From an uncultured bacterium (GTDB lineage: Bacteria; Cyanobacteriota; Vampirovibrionia; Gastranaerophilales; Gastranaerophilaceae), in assembly GCA_900553205.1 (NCBI GenBank), contig USCK01000076.1, forward strand, positions 1-8,590: a stretch of 8,590 nt of DNA. The letters run 5' to 3'. Positions 1 to 5,823 of this stretch are shown piece after piece (position 1 is the first letter of the stretch; each line of letters opens with the position of its first letter). Both the position numbers and the translations under genes were made by a program. The notes beneath the pieces were generated by a model. That model saw nothing but the letters and a program-made list of their open reading frames with translations. It searched no databases and was not told where the DNA came from.

Positions 1-6
1 TTATCC

Positions 7-49
7 AATGTTCTTTCTTTTTTCTTCGCAATAAAAAAGAAAGAATATT
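7..49. repeat. Long A/T hairpin at the left edge
   Basis: Bases 11-23 (T/C-rich) are the exact reverse complement of 33-45, a perfect 13-bp stem around a 9-base loop (24-32). Pairing extends to 7-10 with 46-49, including one G-T pair. No clear T-run follows on either strand, so it is not a textbook terminator. It could still be a bidirectional one, or the end of a repeat that continues outside the window. Confidence 0.5.
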
Positions 50-59
50 TGGTGCGGGG

Positions 60-82
60 ATTGGGGTTGCATAAACCCCAAT
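60..82. repeat. GC-core hairpin (ATTGGGGTT / AACCCCAAT)
   Basis: A perfect 9-bp stem pairs 60-68 with 74-82 around the 5-base loop GCATA. It has the strongest G:C core in this non-coding stretch. On the + strand it is followed by an A/T-rich tract with a TTTTT at 92-96, so it may terminate a transcript entering from the left. On the minus strand no T-run follows. Confidence 0.4.
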
Positions 83-117
83 ATATATCTATTTTTCATA
101 TAAATAACAAAATAAAC

Positions 118-144
118 ATAATAACTTTGCAAAAAAGTTATTAT
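118..144 (-). terminator. Probable intrinsic terminator of umuC
   Basis: A perfect 11-bp stem (118-128 with 134-144) has a 5-base loop and overlaps the umuC stop codon (141-143). Read on the minus strand, the stem is followed by a U-rich tail (GTTTATTTTGTTATTTA). Position and tail fit a rho-independent terminator. The stem is almost all A/T, so its strength is uncertain. Confidence 0.5.
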
Positions 145-1313
145 CCTTTTAGTCTATCTGTCCAAAATCCAGTTTTAATAGAATTTTTACCAAATTTATT
201 TTCTATCTTGTCTATACATTCTGCGAGTTTTTTATCTTTTTCAGACACAGAATCAAACAAAAACAACTGTTCTGAATCGCTATAAGAAAGATTATTCAAC
301 ATTATACCCGTACTTCTGTACAACACATTTTGCGAATATATTTGTGGCAAGAGTTCATCAATAGCTTTTTTTACAGTCAATTCAAAATTAGTCGGTTGAA
401 TAAGGTCTTTGTACCTTGAACAAACATAAAAATCTTTTGTCCTAAGCATTACACCGACAGTCGAGCATTTCCCACCCCAACGGCGCAGTTTTACGCACCC
501 TCGATGAATATGTTTTGCTATCTCTGACTTAATTATATTTATATCTGATGTAAACCCACCTATTGCTGAAGTCTTTTGGATTGATTTTGGAGGCTCTTTC
601 TTTGATTCTACAGGAGAAATACAATTTCCTAACAACTCATATTTTAACTCTAACCCATTTTTTCCAAGTTCACTTTTAAGCCAAGCATCAGGTCTTGAAA
701 CAAAATCCCAAGCATTTAGTATTCCCCACCTCAAACAAAATTTATTTATCTGACGTCCGACACCCCAAACCTCAGAAATATCAGTTTTCTTCAATTCGTC
801 TTTTATTCTAAATGCACCTATCGTATAAATTCCACCAGTATTTTTTGCCTTATCACTTGCAAGTTTAGATAGAGTTTTGGAATGGCTTATGCCGATTGAA
901 ACATCAATATCTGTTTGTTCCTTGATTGTTCTGCGTATCATTTTGCATATATTTGTATAATTCATTCCATAAAGTCTTCTCGTACCTGTCAAATCTATAA
1001 AGGCTTCATCTATAGAATAAATCTGAACATCAGGACTAAAGTTTTTCAAACAATCCATAACACGTTTTGAAAACCAATCATATCTATCGTGTTCAGCTTT
1101 TATATAAATCGCATTAGGATAATCTTTTTTTGCCATAAAATAAGGCATACCCATTTTTACTCCCATCTGCTTTGCTTCACGAGAACGAGAGATAACACAC
1201 CCTTCATTGTTTGAAATAACACAAACAGGTTGACCTTTTAACTTAGGTTCAACTGCTTGCTCACAAGTTACAAAAAATGAATCACAATCAACTAACGCAA
1301 TTATTCGTTTCAT
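141..1313 (-). CDS. umuC: Y-family DNA polymerase, UmuC type (translesion synthesis)
   Basis: This 390-residue protein is a damage-bypass DNA polymerase related to the pol V subunit UmuC. The catalytic acidic residues are visible: D9 in VDCDSFF and D102-E103 in SIDEAFID (100-107). Phe14 aligns with the sugar-selecting steric-gate position (Tyr11 in E. coli UmuC). The fingers motif GCVISRSREAK (38-48) and the helix-hairpin-helix region near EVWGVG (181-186) follow. The little-finger domain fills the C-terminal half. QLFLF at 349-353 matches the QLxLF beta-clamp-binding motif, and the tail has the UmuC-type GFWTD. Length is slightly below the E. coli protein (about 420). Pol V UmuC normally works with cleaved UmuD, but no umuD lies beside it here; the upstream space holds an AbiF relic on the other strand. 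I see no LexA-like palindrome and no good Shine-Dalgarno before the ATG. The family call is firm; the choice between UmuC and a DinB-like role is less so. Confidence 0.93.
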   Translation of the reverse strand: MKRIIALVDCDSFFVTCEQAVEPKLKGQPVCVISNNEGCVISRSREAKQMGVKMGMPYFMAKKDYPNAIYIKAEHDRYDWFSKRVMDCLKNFSPDVQIYSIDEAFIDLTGTRRLYGMNYTNICKMIRRTIKEQTDIDVSIGISHSKTLSKLASDKAKNTGGIYTIGAFRIKDELKKTDISEVWGVGRQINKFCLRWGILNAWDFVSRPDAWLKSELGKNGLELKYELLGNCISPVESKKEPPKSIQKTSAIGGFTSDINIIKSEIAKHIHRGCVKLRRWGGKCSTVGVMLRTKDFYVCSRYKDLIQPTNFELTVKKAIDELLPQIYSQNVLYRSTGIMLNNLSYSDSEQLFLFDSVSEKDKKLAECIDKIENKFGKNSIKTGFWTDRLKG

Positions 1314-1384
1314 ATTAATAGTTTATCATGCAGATTGGAGAGAATTAAGGTTTGTAAATTTTAAAAGCATGGTATAGTAAGGAT

Positions 1385-1413
1385 TTGACAAATTTATAAA
1401 ATAGTTGTATCCT
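1385..1413 (+). promoter_or_regulatory. Candidate promoter of the AbiF-type RNA/gene
   Basis: A perfect -35 hexamer TTGACA (1385-1390) is followed after 17 bases by TATCCT (1408-1413), a 4/6 match to TATAAT. It faces the structured RNA region and the broken abi gene. TATAAA at 1395-1400 is an alternative -10 but lacks a -35 at normal spacing. If the TATCCT site is used, transcription would start near 1420, inside the first hairpin. The exact start therefore stays open. Confidence 0.5.
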
Positions 1414-1505
1414 GCCCACTTGCATTTGGGCATGCCTATTATTATAATATAAGTATTAGAGCATCCCAAGCCTCTTTTCTAATGCTAAAATAGGGATGCC
1501 TTTCT
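1411..1505 (+). ncRNA. Structured RNA upstream of the AbiF-family gene (abiF RNA-like)
   Basis: Three perfect or near-perfect stems sit directly before the Abi_2-family frame. Stem A is TGCCCA (1413-1418) with TGGGCA (1427-1432). Stem B is 1452-1460 with 1478-1486, nine pairs including one G-U. Stem C is GCATCCC (1461-1467) with GGGATGC (1493-1499). B and C interleave, which is the order of an H-type pseudoknot. A short pyrimidine run (CTTTCTT) follows stem C. From established knowledge, a conserved 'abiF RNA motif' has been described upstream of abiF genes by comparative genomics. I infer membership from position and foldability only and could not compare it with the consensus. It could also be an mRNA leader structure. 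Confidence 0.5.
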
Positions 1506-1508
1506 TGT

Positions 1509-1944
1509 ATGGAGGTTTATTTAAAGTTTAGCAAGGACGCACTATCAGCAGAGGAACAACTTAATTTATTAATAAGTAGAGGGTTGCTTATTGAAGATTA
1601 TCAATCAGCACTTGAAATAATTAAAAGAATCGGATATTATCACTTATCAGCATATATGCGCACATCATTCAAGATTATTTAACCGTATTCTTAGAATCAG
1701 ACCTAAAAAACATAATGGTATAAGTGAATTTAATGATGCAACTACTAACAAATATTATTATATTGCAATCATTTTAGACTATTACCTAAAAACAATATTA
1801 AAAGATGATTCATTTGAAACACAAATCATTAATCTATTTAACAAATATCCTCAAATTAACAAAGCATTACTGGGATTTCCTAAAGACTGGAAAAATTTTT
1901 CAATAACTTATATTTTTCACAAAAAAATCAGACAGCCAAATTAA
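1509..1944 (+). pseudogene. AbiF/AbiD-like (Abi_2 family) abortive-infection gene, internally deleted and frameshifted
   Basis: From ATG 1509 one frame gives 57 residues, stopping at 1680-1682. It includes ALSAEEQLNLLISRGLLIED and RIGYYHLSAY, the hallmark N-terminus of Abi_2 proteins. A second frame, open to the stop at 1942-1944, reads ICAHHSRLFNR from 1654, then ILRIRPKKHNG and KALLGFPKDW, the hallmark C-terminus including the His of the HEPN RxxxxH site. Abi_2 proteins are near 300 residues. The central block, with the HEPN arginine, is missing, and the halves meet near 1653-1657 in TATAT, out of frame. GGAGG (1511-1515) lies just after the ATG and 5 bases before a TTA, so the ancestral start may also be lost. 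Family members act in phage abortive infection as RNase-like toxins. This copy should be inactive. It runs convergently into uvrA. Confidence 0.85.
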
Positions 1945-1954
1945 TCAAAACCTA

Positions 1955-4795
1955 TTACACTTTTAGTATCTTTTTTAAATATTGACCAGTATATGAATTT
2001 TCAACCATTGCAACCTCTTGAGGTGTTCCCTGAGCAACGATTTGTCCACCTGCATTTCCTCCATCCGGCCCTAAATCAATAATATTATCTGCAATTTTTA
2101 TCAAATCCATATTATGTTCAATAACAAGAATCGTGTTTCCGTTATCAGCCAACTGATGAAGAATTTTAATCAATTTATCTAAATCTGCCCAATGTAAGCC
2201 TACAGAAGGTTCATCTAACAAATATAAAGTTCTACCTGTAGCACGTTTATTAAGTTCTGAAGCAAGTTTAATTCTTTGAGCCTCTCCACCTGATAAAGTT
2301 GTTGCACTTTGACCAAGTTTGATATAATCAAGACCTACATCATACAAAGTTTGAAGTTTGTTTCTAATTTGAGGCACACTATCAAAGAACTCTAACGCTT
2401 CTTTTACACTCATCTCTAACACATCATAAATTGATTTACCTTTGTATTTAACTTCTAATGTTTCACGATTATATCGTTTACCACCACAAACATCACATTT
2501 TACATAAACATCTGACAAGAAGTTCATCTCAATTTTAAGAAGCCCATCACCTTTACAAGCCTCACATCTGCCTCCTTTTACATTAAAACTAAATCTTCCT
2601 GCTTTATAACCTCGCATTTTTGATTCATTAGTTTTTGCAAAAAGTTCTCTTATAGGTGTAAATACATCTGTATAAGTCGCTGGGTTAGAACGAGGAGTTC
2701 TACCTATTGGAGATTGGTCTATCTCTATGATTTTGTCAATATGTTCAAACCCCAAAATATCATCAACACCTTGTGGTTTAGGTTTGTTACCTCTCAATTT
2801 ATGAATAGCAAATTGGCATATAATATCACTCATCAAGGTTGACTTACCTGAACCTGAAACACCTGTCAAAACATTTATTTTACCCAAAGGTATATCTACA
2901 TCAATATTTTTCAAATTATTCAGATGAGCATTCTTAACTCTTAAAAACTCGCCATTTCCTTCCCTTAATTTATCGGGTATAGGAATAAATCTTTCACCAG
3001 ACAAGTATTTACCAGTCAAAGAGTCTTCTACAGACATAATATCTTCCATTGAACCTTGAGCAACAATTCTTCCACCTTTGCACCCGGCTTTTGGTCCAAT
3101 ATCTACGATATAATCAGCATTACGCATAGTGTCCTCATCATGCTCAACCACAATAAGAGTGTTGCCTAAATTCCGTAATCTTATTAAAGTTTTAATCAAT
3201 CTATCATTATCTTTTTGATGTAAACCAATAGAAGGCTCATCTAAAACATAAAGAACACCTGACAATCCACTACCAATTTGTGTTGCTAATCTAATTCTTT
3301 GAGCTTCACCACCAGATAAAGTTCCTGCAGTTCTTGCCAGATTAAGATAACTCAAACCTACATCAATAAGGAATTTTAACCTTGCTCGGACTTCATCAAG
3401 AACTTGTTTTGCAATCTTCATTTGAAAATCATTCAAGGATAAATAAAGTTCAGAGATAAATTCATAAGCTTCATCTATCGGCATTGTACAAAATTCATGA
3501 ATATTAACTTCTTTTGTTGTACCTTTTAGTCTTACTGCTAAAGGAAACGGTTTTAACCTAGCACCGTGACAAGCTTCGCAAGGTGTTGTAACCATATATT
3601 TTTGGATTTCTTCTCTCCAATATTCTCCACCAGCCTCGTTATATCTTTTCATCAAAAATGGTATAACACCACTAAATCTTTTATATTTTGTTTGATACCT
3701 ATGAGAGCCAAATTTCTTTACTGTCAGCCTGATTATATTATCAGAACCATATAAAATAATATCTTGATGTTCTTTTGGCAAATCTTGAAACGGTGTATCA
3801 AGATTTATTCCACATTCTTCTGATACCGAAGAAAGGATATCTTTATAATAATCAGTTGTACTCTTACTCCAAGGATAAATAGCACCTTGATTAATAGATT
3901 TTGTTTTATCAGGAACAACCAAATCTGGAGAAATTTGATAATCTACCCCAATTCCTGAACATTTTTCACAAGCTCCATAAGGGTTATTAAAACTAAATAT
4001 TCTAGGCGCAAGTTCTTCAAAACTAAGATTACAGTTTTCACAAGCAAGTTTTTCGCTGAATAAGATTTCTTCCTTGCCTACAACATCAACAACTGTAACA
4101 CCTTCTGCTTTTTTAAGAGCAGTTTGCACACTATCTGCTAGTCTTGAACGTGCAGATTCTTTTACAACAACTCTATCAACTACAACATAAATATCGTGTT
4201 TTTTTGTTTTAGCGAGCTTTATTTCATCTTCATCTAGGTTATAAATTTCACCGTCTATTTTTACCCTTACAAACCCTTCTTGACGAAGTTCTTCAAAAAT
4301 TGAAGAAAATTCACCCTTTTTGCCCCTCGCAATCGGTGCCATTATTTGGATTTTTGTACCTTCACCCAATTTGAGAATAGAAGCTACAATTTCATCTATT
4401 GTTTGAGGTTTGATTTCTGCACCACATTTTGGACAATATGGAGTTCCAACTCTTGCAAAAAGTAATCTTAAGTAATCATATATTTCAGTAACAGTACCAA
4501 CTGTAGAACGAGGATTGTTACTTGTTGATTTTTGGTCAATAGATATTGCAGGTGTCAGCCCTTCAATATTATCAACATCAGGTTTATCCATTTGACCTAA
4601 AAACTGACGTGCATAAGTTGAAAGACTTTCTACATAGCGCCTTTGACCTTCTGCAAATATTGTATCAAACGCAAGCGAACTCTTGCCCGAACCTGAAACC
4701 CCTGTAAAAACAATAAGCTCGTTTTTAGGAATTTCTAAAGATACATTCTGAAGATTATGCTCTCTTGCTCCCTTAATTCTGATAGTGTCATTCAT
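1955..4795 (-). CDS. uvrA: UvrABC excinuclease subunit A
   Basis: This 946-residue protein has full family length. It is the dimeric ATPase that recognises bulky DNA lesions and loads UvrB in nucleotide excision repair. It carries two ABC ATPase modules. Module one has Walker A GVSGSGKSS (32-40), signature LSGGEAQR (493-500) and Walker B YVLDEPS (516-522). Module two has Walker A GVSGSGKST (645-653), LSGGEAQR (834-841) and YLLDEPS (858-864). Zinc modules are visible: C252/C255/C276/C279 and C744/C747/C767/C770. CPKC (121-124) with CEAC (406-409) fits the third zinc module known in some UvrA structures. Every key residue is intact. The start MNDTIRIKGAREHNL is the usual one. There is no Shine-Dalgarno upstream, but a TATAAT ends only 6 bases before the ATG. 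No SOS-box-like palindrome is seen. Confidence 0.98.
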   Translation of the reverse strand: MNDTIRIKGAREHNLQNVSLEIPKNELIVFTGVSGSGKSSLAFDTIFAEGQRRYVESLSTYARQFLGQMDKPDVDNIEGLTPAISIDQKSTSNNPRSTVGTVTEIYDYLRLLFARVGTPYCPKCGAEIKPQTIDEIVASILKLGEGTKIQIMAPIARGKKGEFSSIFEELRQEGFVRVKIDGEIYNLDEDEIKLAKTKKHDIYVVVDRVVVKESARSRLADSVQTALKKAEGVTVVDVVGKEEILFSEKLACENCNLSFEELAPRIFSFNNPYGACEKCSGIGVDYQISPDLVVPDKTKSINQGAIYPWSKSTTDYYKDILSSVSEECGINLDTPFQDLPKEHQDIILYGSDNIIRLTVKKFGSHRYQTKYKRFSGVIPFLMKRYNEAGGEYWREEIQKYMVTTPCEACHGARLKPFPLAVRLKGTTKEVNIHEFCTMPIDEAYEFISELYLSLNDFQMKIAKQVLDEVRARLKFLIDVGLSYLNLARTAGTLSGGEAQRIRLATQIGSGLSGVLYVLDEPSIGLHQKDNDRLIKTLIRLRNLGNTLIVVEHDEDTMRNADYIVDIGPKAGCKGGRIVAQGSMEDIMSVEDSLTGKYLSGERFIPIPDKLREGNGEFLRVKNAHLNNLKNIDVDIPLGKINVLTGVSGSGKSTLMSDIICQFAIHKLRGNKPKPQGVDDILGFEHIDKIIEIDQSPIGRTPRSNPATYTDVFTPIRELFAKTNESKMRGYKAGRFSFNVKGGRCEACKGDGLLKIEMNFLSDVYVKCDVCGGKRYNRETLEVKYKGKSIYDVLEMSVKEALEFFDSVPQIRNKLQTLYDVGLDYIKLGQSATTLSGGEAQRIKLASELNKRATGRTLYLLDEPSVGLHWADLDKLIKILHQLADNGNTILVIEHNMDLIKIADNIIDLGPDGGNAGGQIVAQGTPQEVAMVENSYTGQYLKKILKV

Positions 4796-4801
4796 AATAA
4801 G

Positions 4802-4829
4802 ATTATACTTCTTAAATTATTTAGGGCAA
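4802..4829 (-). promoter_or_regulatory. uvrA promoter, possibly giving a leaderless mRNA
   Basis: On the minus strand, TTGCCC (4824-4829, 4/6 match) is followed after 16 bases by a perfect TATAAT (4802-4807). The usual distance from -10 to the start site places transcription at about 4795, the A of the uvrA ATG. The absence of a Shine-Dalgarno in 4796-4810 agrees with leaderless translation. It could be chance in AT-rich DNA. Confidence 0.5.
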
Positions 4830-4883
4830 ATAACGAGTCTTTAGTGTCAATGCTGATTATTATAAAAAACATCAAACTGACAG

Positions 4884-4904
4884 ATTCCGTATCAAGTACG
4901 GAAT
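4884..4904. repeat. REP-like palindrome (ATTCCGTA-TCAAG-TACGGAAT)
   Basis: A perfect 8-bp stem (4884-4891 with 4897-4904) surrounds a 5-base loop, flanked by ACTGACAG on one side and GACTTGT on the other. Read on the minus strand it begins GTCATTCCGTA. It resembles the dispersed intergenic palindromes starting GTCATTCC that occur in high copy in many bacterial genomes. Copy number cannot be judged from one window. Confidence 0.6.
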
Positions 4905-4909
4905 GACTT

Positions 4910-5015
4910 GTTATAAGTTACTAAGAGCTAGGTTAATAAGTGACTAAGAAATAATTATCTTCTTAATAACTTAGTCACTTAATTCTTATTTACTTCTTAA
5001 CTTATCTCTTATAAC
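4910..5015. repeat. Imperfect long inverted repeat between uppS and uvrA
   Basis: The outer ends GTTATAAG (4910-4917) and CTTATAAC (5008-5015) are exact reverse complements. The inner arms TAAGTGACTAAG (4937-4948) and CTTAGTCACTTA (4970-4981) form a perfect 12-bp stem with a 21-base loop. The left arm also holds a near-direct repeat, TAAGTTACTAAGAG (4914-4927) against TAAGTGACTAAGAA (4937-4950). It starts 2 bp beyond the uppS stop codon, so it may end the uppS transcript, but no T-run follows on the minus strand. A small MITE-like element is the alternative. Confidence 0.5.
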
Positions 5016-5016
5016 T

Positions 5017-5769
5017 TTATTTCCCATATCTTCTATGGCGATTATGGAATTCAAAAACAGCTTTTGCCAAAGTGTTTTTATCAAATTCAGGCCAAAATTC
5101 AGACATTACAAGAAACTCTGAATAAGCTATCTGCCATAATAAATAGTTAGAAACTCTCATTTCGCCACCTGTTCTGATTAACAAATCAGGGTCAGGCATG
5201 TTTGAGGTATATAATTCTTGAGAAAAGATATCTTCTGTAATATCATCAGGATTTAATTCACCTGATTTTACTTTTTGTGCAATTTTTTTAGTAGCCGTAA
5301 GAATCTCATCTCTTGCACCATAATTGAAAGCAATTTGAAGGTGAACACCAGTATTATTTTTTGTCACATCTATTGCGTGATAAAGAATCTCTTGAAGCTT
5401 TGGTGCAAGTTTTGTCAAATCACCTAAGAAAGAAATAACAACATTGTTTTCATCAAGTTCTTTTAATTCATTTTTTATAGTATGCCCTAATAAATTCATT
5501 AAGAAATCTACTTCTTCAGGCTTTCTATTCCAGTTCTCTGTTGAGAACGCATAAACAGTTAAATATTTTATTCCAAAATCGTTGCACGCATAAACGGTAG
5601 CTTTTAGAGAATCAACTCCTTTTTTGTGTCCAATTGCTGACGGCAAACCCTTATTTTTAGCCCAACGTCTGTTGCCGTCCATAATAATTGCAACATGTTG
5701 AAGATTAGTTTCTTTTACAAGATTAGCTATTTCGCTAGTGTTTGTTTGTTCTGAATAAATCGTTTCCAT
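5017..5769 (-). CDS. uppS: Isoprenyl transferase (undecaprenyl diphosphate synthase)
   Basis: This cis-prenyltransferase extends farnesyl diphosphate with isopentenyl diphosphate units to make undecaprenyl diphosphate, the carrier lipid for peptidoglycan and other envelope polymers. Key motifs, numbered from the chosen start, are IIMDGNRRWA (28-37) with catalytic Asp31, AFSTENW (74-80), the diphosphate-binding DLLIRTGGEMRVSNYLLWQ (195-213), and SEFWPEF (223-229). At 250 residues it has normal family length. The frame is open to an upstream ATG at 5812-5814, but that codon overlaps the -35 box. The ATG at 5767-5769 lies downstream of the promoter and has GAGGG (5774-5778) before it, so I prefer it. 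uppS is often next to cdsA or dxr, but neither neighbour here belongs to that pathway. Confidence 0.96.
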   Translation of the reverse strand: METIYSEQTNTSEIANLVKETNLQHVAIIMDGNRRWAKNKGLPSAIGHKKGVDSLKATVYACNDFGIKYLTVYAFSTENWNRKPEEVDFLMNLLGHTIKNELKELDENNVVISFLGDLTKLAPKLQEILYHAIDVTKNNTGVHLQIAFNYGARDEILTATKKIAQKVKSGELNPDDITEDIFSQELYTSNMPDPDLLIRTGGEMRVSNYLLWQIAYSEFLVMSEFWPEFDKNTLAKAVFEFHNRHRRYGK

Positions 5770-5785
5770 AAATCCCTCAGGTGAA

Positions 5786-5814
5786 ATTATAACCCAAGAG
5801 ATATATAGGGTCAA
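5786..5814 (-). promoter_or_regulatory. Strong sigma70-type promoter of uppS
   Basis: Minus-strand TTGACC (5809-5814, 5/6) and a perfect TATAAT (5786-5791) are separated by exactly 17 bases. This is the best promoter in the window. The predicted start near 5779 leaves a leader of about 10 bases containing the GAGGG ribosome site. It rules out the longer uppS frame for this transcript and separates uppS from the gene ending at 5824. Confidence 0.7.
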
Positions 5815-5823
5815 ATATTTAAG

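Noticed and set aside
49..285. + strand 78-codon open frame over the end of umuC
   Set aside because: It overlaps the conserved umuC C-terminus in antisense, has no ribosome site and reads as low-complexity Ser/Phe/Ile sequence.
1890..1901. GAAAAATTTTTC palindrome read as a uvrA terminator
   Set aside because: It lies in the coding remnant of the abi gene, has no loop-forming centre, and is more than 50 bases past the uvrA stop.
3566..3754. + strand 62-codon open frame inside uvrA
   Set aside because: It lies wholly antisense to a conserved part of UvrA, with no start signals.
5770..5814. Upstream extension of uppS to the ATG at 5812-5814
   Set aside because: It overlaps the -35 box of a strong promoter; the internal ATG has a ribosome site and gives normal family length.
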